Shown here: piece after piece, positions 46,510 to 54,650 of the stretch | How positions within the stretch are numbered: position 1 is the stretch's first letter | Layout of the letters: the number at the start of each line of letters is the position of its first letter | Assembly: GCA_045538635.1 (NCBI GenBank) | Contig: JAZSRU010000125.1 | Coordinates: 3,507-67,506, forward strand | From: RGIG5270 sp045538635 | GTDB taxonomy: Bacteria; Verrucomicrobiota; Lentisphaeria; Victivallales; Victivallaceae | DNA length: 64,000 nt | Direction: 5' to 3' | Made by a program: the position numbers and the translations under genes | The notes under the pieces: model-generated | Told to the model about the DNA's origin: nothing | Seen by the model: only the letters and a program-made list of their open reading frames with translations | Databases searched by the model: none

Positions 46510-46660
46510 ATTATCGCTTGCAGATTTTTGCAAAGCAAAAAAATGAAAGCGTATATAAAAAGGTTTGGAAAATGATGAGGGGGTGTCGGAGGAGAAGAAA
46601 AGAACCTTTCCTTAAAAGGTTTTTTCTTCTCCCCTGACAAAAACTCAATAACTTACAGAA
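46510..46660 (+). repeat. Palindromic repeat family, copy A
   Basis: About 130 bp. A perfect-looking hairpin from GTCGGAGGAGAAG (46585) to CTTCTCCCCTGAC (46638) with the inner stem GAACCTTT/AAAAGGTT. An upstream part (CAGATTTTTGC...AAAGGTTTGG) and a downstream part also match copies B and C. It lies between the kinase and epimerase genes. Confidence 0.75.
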
Positions 46661-46671
46661 AGGTTTTTATT

Positions 46672-47592
46672 ATGAAAGTTCTGATTACAGGCGGAGCCGG
46701 ATTTATCGGCAGTCACATTGCTGAATATTTTCAGGGCAAAGCTGAAGTTGTAGTGCTTGACAATCTGCGTTCCGGACATCGGGAAAATCTGAATGGTCTG
46801 GATGTTAAATTTATTGAAGGAGATATTTGCGACCGAGCAGCAGTGCGTGAAGCAATGCAGGGGGTGGATTATGTTTTTCATCTCGCAGCGATGATCAGCG
46901 TTCCTGAATCAATGTTCAAAATTGCCGAATGTATCAAAATAAATAATACCGGTATGATCAACGTCCTTGAGGAAGCCGCTGATGCAAAAGTTAAAAAACT
47001 CTGTTTCTCAACAAGCGCGGCAATTTATGGCGATAATCCTGAAATGCCAAAACGGGAAATCATGATCCCGGAACCTAAAAGTCCTTATGCGATCACCAAG
47101 CTTGACGGTGAATATTATTGCAATATGTTTACCCAGACCGGGCGTTTGCAGACTGCCTGTCTGCGTTATTTCAATGTTTTCGGCCCCCGTCAGGACCCGA
47201 AAAGTGCATACGCGGCGGCTATTCCGATTTTTACTGCAAAAGCTGTTGCCGGAGAAGATATTACAATTTTCGGTGATGGCGAGCAGACCCGTGATTTTAT
47301 CTATGTCAAAGACATTGTTGAAGCCAATATTTTCATTGCTACACATGATTTTACCGGTGTTTACAATATCGCATACGGCGGCAAAATTACTATCAATGAC
47401 CTCGTAAAACGCATCAAAGACAAAGTTAATTCCACTTCCAAAGTCGTTTATCTGCCGGAACGCCCCGGAGATGTCAAACACTCCATGGCTTCAATTGATA
47501 AACTCAAAAGTACCGGATTCGTTCATAAATATGACTTTAATGAAGGAATGGATGCCACTATCGAGTACTTCAAAAATTTGAAAAAAGCGTAA
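46672..47592 (+). CDS. NAD-dependent UDP-hexose/HexNAc 4-epimerase (GalE-like)
   Basis: A 306-residue extended short-chain dehydrogenase: N-terminal GGAGFIGSH, then the FHLAAMISVPES and STSAAIYGDNP with Ser, and YAITKLDGEYY with the catalytic Tyr and Lys (YxxxK). RYFNVFGPRQDPKSAYAAAIP and TRDFIYVKD follow. It resembles WbpP/Gne-type UDP-GlcNAc/GalNAc 4-epimerases (306 residues, IAYGGKITINDLV). In this locus it would interconvert UDP-HexNAcs so that GalNAc reaches the GlcNAc route. It is flanked by inverted copies of one repeat. Confidence 0.85.
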   Translation: MKVLITGGAGFIGSHIAEYFQGKAEVVVLDNLRSGHRENLNGLDVKFIEGDICDRAAVREAMQGVDYVFHLAAMISVPESMFKIAECIKINNTGMINVLEEAADAKVKKLCFSTSAAIYGDNPEMPKREIMIPEPKSPYAITKLDGEYYCNMFTQTGRLQTACLRYFNVFGPRQDPKSAYAAAIPIFTAKAVAGEDITIFGDGEQTRDFIYVKDIVEANIFIATHDFTGVYNIAYGGKITINDLVKRIKDKVNSTSKVVYLPERPGDVKHSMASIDKLKSTGFVHKYDFNEGMDATIEYFKNLKKA

Positions 47593-47615
47593 GGAGAAAT
47601 TCAGGGATGAAAAAT

Positions 47616-47745
47616 GCAGGAAGGGAAGAAAAAACCTTTTGAGGAAAGGTTCTTTTCTTCCCCTCCTGCACCTCCCTTTCTTTTGCCAAACCTTTCAGTA
47701 TTTGCTTTCAGTTTTTTGCTGACGCAAAAATCAGAAAGCATTATA
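47616..47745 (-). repeat. Palindromic repeat family, copy B (inverted relative to A)
   Basis: The hairpin GCAGGAAGGGAAGAA...TTCTTCCCCTCCTGC spans 47616-47669, with inner arms AAACCTTTT/AAAGGTT. Its reverse complement aligns to copy A in the stem and in the 5' part (TTTGGCAAAAGAAAGGGAGG; GATTTTTGC...GCAAAAAACTGAAAGC). Confidence 0.75.
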
Positions 47746-47794
47746 AATTGGACGGTGCAGTAAAACAAAAGTAAAATACGCTTTTGAATTTTAC

Positions 47795-47880
47795 GAACTA
47801 AAAAAAAGCGTATTTAACATAAGAGTTTTTTGAAAATGATGAGGGGTGTCGGGGGAGAAGAAAACTCAACAATTTACATA
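47795..47880 (+). repeat. Palindromic repeat family, copy C (half element)
   Basis: Sequence AAAAGCGTATTTAACATAAG...GGAGAAGAAAACTCAACAATTTACA aligns to copy A but lacks the right half of the hairpin. The part after it, AAAACTCAACAATTTACA, also matches the sequence between copy A and the epimerase start, so the nagB leader and the epimerase leader share ancestry. Confidence 0.7.
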
Positions 47881-47907
47881 ACAACCATTTAACAAAAGGA
47901 GTAAAAA

Positions 47908-48699
47908 ATGGACATTGTTATTTGCAAAAATGCAGAAACAGCAGAAAAACTGGCAGCAGCAATTATCGCTGATGAACTCAAGGCAAAACCTAACCTGACT
48001 CTCGGTCTTGCCACCGGCGCAACGATGGAAAATCTTTATCACAAACTTGCTGAAATGAATCTCGATTTCTCTCTCTGCAAGACTTTCAATCTGGATGAAT
48101 ATGTCGGTTTGCCCGCAGAGGATCACAATTCATACCGTTACTACATGAATTATCATTTCTTTGACCGCATCAATATCGACAAACGCAATACTCATCTGGA
48201 AAACGGCGTTGCTGAAGATCTCGAAGCTGAATGCGCCCGTTATGAAGAAATGATGGAAGAAGCCGGCGGCGTCGATCTGCAGCTGCTCGGTATCGGTCTT
48301 TCCGGTCATATCGGTTTCAACGAACCTTTCTCCGATTGGTCAAGCCGCACCCGCGCCGTCAATCTGACTCCTGTTACCATGGCTCAGAACGGTCCTTATT
48401 TTGATGAAGCCAAAGGCGAAAAGATGCCTAACCGCGCTCTGACCATGGGGGTTGGTACTGTTCTGGATGCTAAAAAACTTCTTATGCTCGTTACCGGCGC
48501 ACGCAAAGCTGATATCATTTCCAAGGCTCTTGAAGGTCCGATGACTTCCATGGTTTCCGGTTCAGCTATTCAGCTGCATCCTGATTGTGTTGTCATCCTT
48601 GACGAAGAAGCCGCTGCTAAATTGACTATGAAAGATTATTGCTATTCCGCATTTGCAAATGATCCCAAATGGGACGCTTACCGCGAAATCGTCAAATAA
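47908..48699 (+). CDS. nagB: Glucosamine-6-phosphate deaminase
   Basis: NagB turns glucosamine-6-P into fructose-6-P and ammonia, so it links this locus to glycolysis. The 263-residue protein has LGLATGATMENLY, FNLDEYVGLP with the catalytic Asp, SYRYYMNYHFFDRI, and the phosphate site GIGLSGHIGFNEP. Start follows AAAGGAG. It is preceded by a half copy of the palindromic repeat. Confidence 0.97.
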   Translation: MDIVICKNAETAEKLAAAIIADELKAKPNLTLGLATGATMENLYHKLAEMNLDFSLCKTFNLDEYVGLPAEDHNSYRYYMNYHFFDRINIDKRNTHLENGVAEDLEAECARYEEMMEEAGGVDLQLLGIGLSGHIGFNEPFSDWSSRTRAVNLTPVTMAQNGPYFDEAKGEKMPNRALTMGVGTVLDAKKLLMLVTGARKADIISKALEGPMTSMVSGSAIQLHPDCVVILDEEAAAKLTMKDYCYSAFANDPKWDAYREIVK

Positions 48700-48718
48700 T
48701 CGCTGTCGTTGAAAAATT

Positions 48719-48762
48719 CACTCTCTGTTTTCCTGTCTGGATTTCAGAGAGTGTTTTTTTTT
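48719..48762 (+). terminator. Terminator of nagB
   Basis: CACTCTCTG and CAGAGAGTG form a 9-bp stem with a 17-base loop, followed by nine T. It marks the end of the sugar locus. Confidence 0.9.
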
Positions 48763-48828
48763 GAACATAATGTAAAATTTTTTGTGTTTTCAATGCTTTT
48801 GCTTTTGAAGAAAAAATGCGGAAAAAAC

Positions 48829-48857
48829 TTGAAAAAAATATGCTTTTGTGGTATAAT
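48829..48857 (+). promoter_or_regulatory. Promoter of the SH3-domain gene
   Basis: TTGAAA at 48829, 17 bp, TATAAT at 48852: a near-consensus sigma-70 promoter, 44 bases before the start. Confidence 0.7.
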
Positions 48858-48901
48858 AAGTAGTTGTAAAATATTTATTTGATATTCATAAGGAGTTGAG
48901 T

Positions 48902-49684
48902 ATGAAAAGTTTATTTGTTTTTGCCGCTGTTTTGTCTGCGTTTTCTATTTTTGCTGATGTGCAGAAAGCATCTGTTACTGCGAGTGTTTTGAATGTCCGG
49001 GTCAAGCCCTCTTCCAAATCGGATGCGCTTATCCAGCTCAAGCGCGGTGATGAAGTCGTTGTACTTGAAAAAGGCGCGGAGTGGACAGCTATCCGTCCTC
49101 CGGAAAAGTCATCTCTTTATGTTTCCTCCCCTCTCATTGCCGACGGCAAGCTCAAAACTAATGGCAATCTGCGTGCAGGATCAGGAGTTAATTTTCAGAG
49201 TCTTGGTATTTTGCCTGCCGGAACTCCGGTAACTGTGCTTGAAGATAAAAATTCATGGAGCCGTATTGCTGTACCGGCAGTTGATATCCGCTGTTATGTG
49301 GCAACTGCTTATCTCAAATTTGCTGAACCGGTGAAAACTCCGGCTGTACCGGCAGCAGTTCCTGCTCCGGAGAAAAAAGTTGAAGTTACCAAAGATGATG
49401 TGATTTCTTTCCGCGAGGCTGATCTTGAGGCTCTCAAAGATATTTATGTCAAGGGGACGGAGAGAAATGTCGATACAATCGGTATCCTGCGTGAAACAAC
49501 TTCAAAAAAATATGGTAAAACTTATATTTTGCGTGCAAATGACGGCCGTCATTATCATGTCGCCGGTGTTATTCCGGTCAAAAAAATTGATTGCAGCAAA
49601 GAGGTTCGTGTAAGAGGAGTTTCTTATATGCTTTACAAGTGGAAGTTTCCGCTGCTGCTGCTTAAAAATGTTTCTCAGAAATAA
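48902..49684 (+). CDS. Exported bacterial SH3-domain protein
   Basis: A 260-residue protein with a cleavable signal peptide (MKSLFVFAAVLSAFSIFADVQ). Two SH3b-type repeats follow: SVLNVRVKPSSKSDALIQLKRGD (about 30-75) and GNLRAGSGVNFQSLGILPAGT (about 80-140). A proline-alanine linker leads to a C-terminal domain (DLEALKDIYVKGTERNVDTIG) not recognised. It may bind cell wall or proteins in the periplasm. Start 48902 has AAGGAG; a TTG at 48896 is not preferred. Confidence 0.85.
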   Translation: MKSLFVFAAVLSAFSIFADVQKASVTASVLNVRVKPSSKSDALIQLKRGDEVVVLEKGAEWTAIRPPEKSSLYVSSPLIADGKLKTNGNLRAGSGVNFQSLGILPAGTPVTVLEDKNSWSRIAVPAVDIRCYVATAYLKFAEPVKTPAVPAAVPAPEKKVEVTKDDVISFREADLEALKDIYVKGTERNVDTIGILRETTSKKYGKTYILRANDGRHYHVAGVIPVKKIDCSKEVRVRGVSYMLYKWKFPLLLLKNVSQK

Positions 49685-49691
49685 GAGTTAT

Positions 49692-49730
49692 AACGGATTT
49701 TTTCATTGCAGTGGGAAAATCCGTTTTTTT
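49692..49730 (+). terminator. Terminator of the SH3-domain gene
   Basis: AACGGATTTT and AAAATCCGTT form a 10-bp stem, followed by TTTTT. Confidence 0.85.
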
Positions 49731-49834
49731 GCATGAAAAATCAGTAAAAACTACGTTTTTTTGTGCAATTTTTTTTATATTTTTTCGTTTTTTCAAAAAA
49801 GATTTATTTTTTTACATAAAAACAAGGAGCAATT

Positions 49835-51010
49835 ATGTACAATAATGTGTTTAAAGGAAGTTTTCTGGTCGCGGCAGTTTTGAGTTCGTCATTGTTGGTT
49901 TGCGGCTGCAGCAAAAAGAAGGAAAAAAAAGTTGAATCACGCGCCGTCCGTGTTTCTGTCCAACAGCTCCAACAGCGTATTTTTAAACGGCAGATACCTG
50001 TTCAGGGTACTGTCGAGCCGGTATATAATGCTATGATTTCTGCTAAAATCAGCGGCACCGTCGAAATACTGAAGGTCAGCAGCGGTGATGTGATCAAAAA
50101 AGGTGATGTCCTATTCGGTATCGACCGCCAGGTGCTTAAAAATCAGGTTACTATGCGCGAAGATGAAATCAAGGTGAAAAAAGCTGAACTTGAAGTGGCA
50201 CATGCTGCAAAGGAAAGTGAAATCCTCTCTGAACACAAGGCAGTTCTTGATTACAACCGCGCCCAGCGTCTTTTGAAATCAGGGGCGATCAGCCGTTCAG
50301 ATTTTGATGCCGTTGAAACTGAATACAAAAAAGCTAAAACCGATATTCAGAAAGCAAATGCTTCAATTTCAAATGCAGAGGCCCAGCTCAAACAGGCAGA
50401 AAGTAATCTCGTTATCGCCCGCAAAAATCTGGATGACTCCATTCAGCGAGCTCCCTATGACGGCGTGATAACTGATACTTTTGTTGAGGAAAATGAATAT
50501 GTTTCCGGCGGTCAGAAAATTCTGCATCTTGAAAATCCCAATGAACTTGAAGTTGTCTGCTATATCAGTTCTGTCTATTATTACGATATCGTTCCGGACA
50601 AAACAGCGGTTGAATTTTATCTTGGAAACAGAAAACTCGGGGACGGAGTTATCACTTACCGCGCTCCCTCGGTCGATTCTGCCAGCCGTACTTTTAAAAT
50701 CAAGGCCAAAGTTCCAGCCGGTATGCGTCTTGTTTCCGGAACTCTCTGCAACCTCAATATCGTTCTTGAGGCGAAAAAAGCATATGGTCTTCCCGCTGAT
50801 GCAATTCTGCTCCGCGCCAATAACCGCCGTATAGTTTATGCCCTCGGTGAAAATAATATCGCAAAAAGTTTTGAGGTCACTCCCGGTATCGTTGACGGAA
50901 AATATTGCGAAATCCTCAATGCCGATAAACTTCTTAAAGAAGAATTTGTGGTCGTCGGTCAGAATTTTGTCAATGCCGGTTCTGAATTGCATGTCATCAA
51001 CCATAACTGA
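49835..51010 (+). CDS. RND efflux periplasmic adaptor lipoprotein
   Basis: A 391-residue membrane fusion protein anchored by lipid (lipobox LVCGC at Cys25). It has a beta-barrel/lipoyl part (VEPVYNAMISAKISGTVEILKV), a long coiled coil hairpin from about 110 to 190 (RAQRLLKSGAISRSDFDAVETEYKKAKTD), and a repeat of lipoyl sequence (LDDSIQRAPYDGVITDTFVEENEYV). It bridges the permease at 51025, 14 bases downstream, with an outer membrane factor that is not encoded here. Confidence 0.94.
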   Translation: MYNNVFKGSFLVAAVLSSSLLVCGCSKKKEKKVESRAVRVSVQQLQQRIFKRQIPVQGTVEPVYNAMISAKISGTVEILKVSSGDVIKKGDVLFGIDRQVLKNQVTMREDEIKVKKAELEVAHAAKESEILSEHKAVLDYNRAQRLLKSGAISRSDFDAVETEYKKAKTDIQKANASISNAEAQLKQAESNLVIARKNLDDSIQRAPYDGVITDTFVEENEYVSGGQKILHLENPNELEVVCYISSVYYYDIVPDKTAVEFYLGNRKLGDGVITYRAPSVDSASRTFKIKAKVPAGMRLVSGTLCNLNIVLEAKKAYGLPADAILLRANNRRIVYALGENNIAKSFEVTPGIVDGKYCEILNADKLLKEEFVVVGQNFVNAGSELHVINHN

Positions 51011-51024
51011 CGGGAGGTAGTGAG

Positions 51025-54000
51025 ATGTTTTTAAGCAGATGGGCAGTCCGCCGTCCGATTGCGATGACGGCTTTTATTATCATTCTCATTATGATCGGGG
51101 CTTATTTTTATCCGAAAATAAGTATCGACCTGCTCCCCAATATGGAAATTCCGGTCGTTCTCGTGCGTTGTGAATATCAGGGCGCAAGTCCGACCGAAAT
51201 CGAAGTCGAAATCATCAAACGCATCGAAGATGCCGTTTCTTCTCTCGACGGTATCAAACACGTTACAAGTATGGCGATGGAAGATGCCGCCAATATCAAT
51301 CTTGAGTTCAATATGGGTATCGACGTCGATGTCGCCGCAACTGATATCCGTGAAGCTCTCAACCGTATCCGTGAGGATTTGCCCGACGGAGCCAAAGAGC
51401 CGACTATCCGCAAAATCGATACCAATGCAACTTCGGTTGTGCATATTTTTCTGGTCGGAGACAGAACTCAGGATGATCTTTATGACTATGCTGATGACAG
51501 TATCGCTGATAAGTTTTCATCAGTTCCCGGTGTCGGTGAAGTCCGCGTGTATGGTGCGAATGAGATGCAGATACATATTCTGCTCGATCGTGAAAAACTT
51601 ACCGCGATGAATATTTCTGTCAATGATATTGTCAGTAAACTCAAATCAAATAATGTCCGTAAGCCTCTCGGCCGTATTCAGCTGGACAGAAATGAGAAAA
51701 ATGTTACATTTGACGGCGATTTCAAAGATTTTGAAGAGGTGCGTTCTCTGGAAATCGGCAAGATTGAAAACCGTCGTGTTTACCTGCGCGATATCGCTGA
51801 AATCAAGCTTATGAGCCGTGAAGTCCGCAGTAAGGCTTTCGTTAACGGCAAGCCTGCCGCACGCTTTAATATCGTTAAAAAAGGTGAGGCCAACGCGATT
51901 GAAGTTATCAACGGCATCCGTGCCAAATTTAATCAGCTGAAGAGAAACGGAGAGCTTCCAAGCGGTATGGAACTGGTCTGGTTCCATGACTCCGGTGAAT
52001 TTATTCAGGCTTCTGTTGATGATGCCTGGAGCAGTATTATTACCGGTGTTATTCTGACGGCTGTATTGCTGTTCCTCTTTCTGCATGAGCCGAAATCTAC
52101 ATTTATCGTCATGATTTCAATGCCGATTTCTGTTGTCGTTACCTTTGCAGCGATGCATTATCTCGGTTATTCATTCAATATCATGACGCTGCTTTCTCTC
52201 GGCTGTTCCGTCGGTGTACTGGTTACAAATTCGATCGTTGTTATTGAAAATATCTTCAGACATGTTGACCGCGGCGAAAAAATCAAAGATGCCGCAGAAC
52301 ACGGTACCGGTGAAGTTATCGCTGCGGTTTCCGCCAGTGCATTGACCAATGTTGTCGTGTTTGTGCCGGTGATGATGATGACGACCCGTATCGGCAGTAT
52401 GATGATTCCGTTTGCAGGAGTTATGGTTGCGGCGACATTGGTTTCGTTGTTTATAAGTTTCACTCTGACTCCGATTCTTTCCTGCCTGATGCTCAAACGC
52501 AAAAATAATACAGAAAAGAAAATGTCATTGCTGGATAAATTTTTCCGTCCGTGGGATATCGGTTATGACTGGCTCTGTCAGAAATTCAATAAGAGTATCG
52601 AATGGACCGCAAAATATCCTAAAACTCTGCTGTTGAGTATTATTATTGCCAGTGCAGCGCTTTGTGTTTTCGTTATTCCAAAAGTCGGTTTGTCATTCCT
52701 GCCGTTCTGCGATCAGGGTGAAATTCGTATCAAATTTGAGTTCCCCTCAAATTATAACCTTGAAACTACTGAAAAACTGGTTCAGGAAGCGGTCTCACGG
52801 CTGAATAAATACGATTTTATCAGAGGTATGTCTGTCAATGTCGGTACTGCCAATGGCGGTTCAGGTCAGGTTTCTGCGGCAGTTTATCTCGGTCAGATCA
52901 CTATCAAGATCACAAAGAAAATGGAACGCAAGGAAACAATTTGGGAACTGCAGGAGCTTTTGCGTAAGGAACTTGCTTATCTCGACGGCTGCCGTGTTAC
53001 TCTGACAATTCCTGCTACTTTCGGCGGCAGCGGTGCTGAAATCCGTTGCGTTATCAACGGTCCGGATCTTGAAGTCCTGGAAGAGGCTGAACAGAAAATC
53101 ATGGAAAATCTGCCCGCTAAAGGTATTACACGCGACCTCGACTCCAGCCGCCGTGAGCGTAAACCGAATATCAATATCCGTCCGAACCGTACTGTTTTGC
53201 AGAACCTCGGAATGTCCGCAGATGAACTTTATCAATATCTGCTCGGTACTCTTGACGGTATTGAAGTCGGCGATTTCCGCGCCGGCAACAGAACATTTGA
53301 TATCCGTTTGAAAAATAAGAAAGAATACGGTGTAGAACAGCTTTATCAGTCAGCTCCCGCACTCAAAAATGATAAACCGCTCGGTACCGAAACTCTCGCT
53401 GATATCAAAGAAGATTCCCGCCCTGTTGTCATCAACCGTTACGACAAAGTCCGTACCATGTGGCTTTATGCCAATACCGCACCGGGAATGGCTCTCGGTA
53501 CTGTTTCTGCTGAAATCGGCAAAATGGCGCGCGAAGCCCTGCCGCCCGGATATGGCGTCCGCATGAGCGGCAGCGTTGAGTTGATGAATGATACTGCCAA
53601 AGAATTTCTGCAGGTCATTATGCTGGCGGCAGTTCTTACTTACTTGCTGATTGCTGCGATTATGGAGTCATGGAGCAGACCGTTCCTGATCATGTTTACC
53701 GTGCCGTTCGGCTTCCTCGGAATGTATTTGACATTGTACCTTACAGGTATGTCAATGTCTATGATGGGACTGCTCGGCGGTGTTATGATGATCGGTATTG
53801 TGGTTAATAACGCCATTTTGATTATGGATGAATGTAAAACTTTCACAGATCAGGGAATTTCCTCTCATAAGGCAATGGTAATGGCGACTGAATCAAAATT
53901 CCGTCCGATCGTGATGACCAGTATCGCATCTGTTGCCGGTATGCTGCCGATGGCGCTCGGTACAGGACTTGGTTCTGAATTGCGGGCCAGTTGCGGTATG

Positions 54001-54105
54001 GGTGTGGTTGGCGGATTGGTTTTTGCATCATTGCTTACATTGTATGTTATTCCTGCAATGTATTTCACCTTTGTCAAAGACAGAGTCCGCAAAATCGAAG
54101 ACTGA
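51025..54105 (+). CDS. RND efflux permease (HAE1-like), Asp pair of TM4 replaced
   Basis: A 1026-residue inner membrane pump with twelve segments, starting with the family MFLSRWAVRRPIAMTAFIIIL. In AcrB the proton relay uses an Asp pair in TM4 and a Lys in TM10. The TM4 place here reads VLVTNSIVVIEN, with Thr401-Asn402, and the TM10 place reads GIVVNNAILI, with Asn928-Asn929. The loss of the aspartates is visible directly; it implies different energy coupling. Other motifs (GVGEVRVYG, GFLGMYLTLYLTG) are normal. Confidence 0.93.
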   Translation: MFLSRWAVRRPIAMTAFIIILIMIGAYFYPKISIDLLPNMEIPVVLVRCEYQGASPTEIEVEIIKRIEDAVSSLDGIKHVTSMAMEDAANINLEFNMGIDVDVAATDIREALNRIREDLPDGAKEPTIRKIDTNATSVVHIFLVGDRTQDDLYDYADDSIADKFSSVPGVGEVRVYGANEMQIHILLDREKLTAMNISVNDIVSKLKSNNVRKPLGRIQLDRNEKNVTFDGDFKDFEEVRSLEIGKIENRRVYLRDIAEIKLMSREVRSKAFVNGKPAARFNIVKKGEANAIEVINGIRAKFNQLKRNGELPSGMELVWFHDSGEFIQASVDDAWSSIITGVILTAVLLFLFLHEPKSTFIVMISMPISVVVTFAAMHYLGYSFNIMTLLSLGCSVGVLVTNSIVVIENIFRHVDRGEKIKDAAEHGTGEVIAAVSASALTNVVVFVPVMMMTTRIGSMMIPFAGVMVAATLVSLFISFTLTPILSCLMLKRKNNTEKKMSLLDKFFRPWDIGYDWLCQKFNKSIEWTAKYPKTLLLSIIIASAALCVFVIPKVGLSFLPFCDQGEIRIKFEFPSNYNLETTEKLVQEAVSRLNKYDFIRGMSVNVGTANGGSGQVSAAVYLGQITIKITKKMERKETIWELQELLRKELAYLDGCRVTLTIPATFGGSGAEIRCVINGPDLEVLEEAEQKIMENLPAKGITRDLDSSRRERKPNINIRPNRTVLQNLGMSADELYQYLLGTLDGIEVGDFRAGNRTFDIRLKNKKEYGVEQLYQSAPALKNDKPLGTETLADIKEDSRPVVINRYDKVRTMWLYANTAPGMALGTVSAEIGKMAREALPPGYGVRMSGSVELMNDTAKEFLQVIMLAAVLTYLLIAAIMESWSRPFLIMFTVPFGFLGMYLTLYLTGMSMSMMGLLGGVMMIGIVVNNAILIMDECKTFTDQGISSHKAMVMATESKFRPIVMTSIASVAGMLPMALGTGLGSELRASCGMGVVGGLVFASLLTLYVIPAMYFTFVKDRVRKIED

Positions 54106-54115
54106 TTTTTCTGGG

Positions 54116-54167
54116 GGCTGTTGCAAAACCTCAAAAAAGGTGAGCAACAGCCATTTTCTATTTTTTG
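54116..54167 (+). terminator. Terminator of the RND operon
   Basis: GGCTGTTGC and GCAACAGCC form a 9-bp stem with a further ACCT/AGGT pairing inside, followed by ATTTTCTATTTTTT. It starts 11 bases after the permease stop. Confidence 0.75.
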
Positions 54168-54248
54168 AGCAGAAAAGAAGAACTATAATAAGTCATGACT
54201 GGAGAAAATCATAACTTATTTCACAAGGTTTCAACGTCAATTGTCCCT

Positions 54249-54273
54249 TTTCTCAAACGGTCGGTTTGAGAAA
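54249..54273. repeat. 10-bp perfect hairpin in the 54.1-54.6 kb spacer
   Basis: TTTCTCAAAC and GTTTGAGAAA with a 5-base GGTCG loop. Confidence 0.6.
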
Positions 54274-54313
54274 GAGTGGATTGGATATATTTTTAAGGAA
54301 ATAAAAAAAATTC

Positions 54314-54349
54314 GGAATTGTTTTTATCGGGAACGATAAAAGCAATTCC
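54314..54349. repeat. 16-bp hairpin with GGAA tetraloop
   Basis: GGAATTGTTTTTATCG and CGATAAAAGCAATTCC pair over 16 bp with one G-U, closed by GGAA, a GNRA tetraloop. No T run follows. The quality of the stem suggests selection for RNA structure or a palindromic DNA origin. Confidence 0.65.
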
Positions 54350-54375
54350 TCTTAAAAGTTTTTGAAAGATGGGGT

Positions 54376-54416
54376 GCGGGGAAGATAACCTTTTTTCAAA
54401 AAGGTGTCTTTCCCGC
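54376..54416 (+). repeat. Palindromic repeat family, copy D (diverged)
   Basis: GCGGGGAAGATAACCTTTT and AAAAGGTGTCTTTCCCGC form the stem, and TTTTTGAAAGATGGGGTGCGGGGAAG upstream aligns to copies A and C. About 7 kb from the other copies. Confidence 0.6.
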
Positions 54417-54451
54417 AGAATCATTTTTGCAACAACCCCTTTTATTTTATT

Positions 54452-54486
54452 ACAGCATCTGATAATTTAAGGATGCTGTTTTTTTA
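54452..54486 (+). terminator. Orphan rho-independent terminator
   Basis: ACAGCATC and GATGCTGT form an 8-bp stem with a 12-base loop, followed by seven T. It is 347 bases after the RND stop with no gene between, so it may be the original RND terminator separated by an insertion, or the end of a lost gene or small RNA. Confidence 0.8.
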
Positions 54487-54650
54487 TTGCATAATTTTCA
54501 ATGTTCAGAAAATTTTCTTTTTCCATAGATCCTGAAACTGCACAATATATTTCATTGATGAGTGCAGTTACCGCCGGAGTTGACATGTATATAGTGTATA
54601 AAGATTAAAACACTTTTCTTTTTTGAAAAGGCGGAATTACAGGAGGATAC

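Larger units (their letters stand above)
54114..54439. mobile_element. Possible MITE-like element (weak evidence)
   Basis: GGGGCTGTTGCAAAA at 54114 and the reverse complement TTTTTGCAACAACCCC at 54424-54439 are inverted ends with one mismatch in 15. The element would be 326 bp without a transposase frame. No target-site duplication is apparent. The left end overlaps a likely terminator hairpin, so the match may be chance. Confidence 0.35.

Noticed and set aside
54114..54439. A complete insertion sequence
   Set aside because: There is no transposase frame and no clear target duplication; only a weak MITE-like reading remains and it is scored low.
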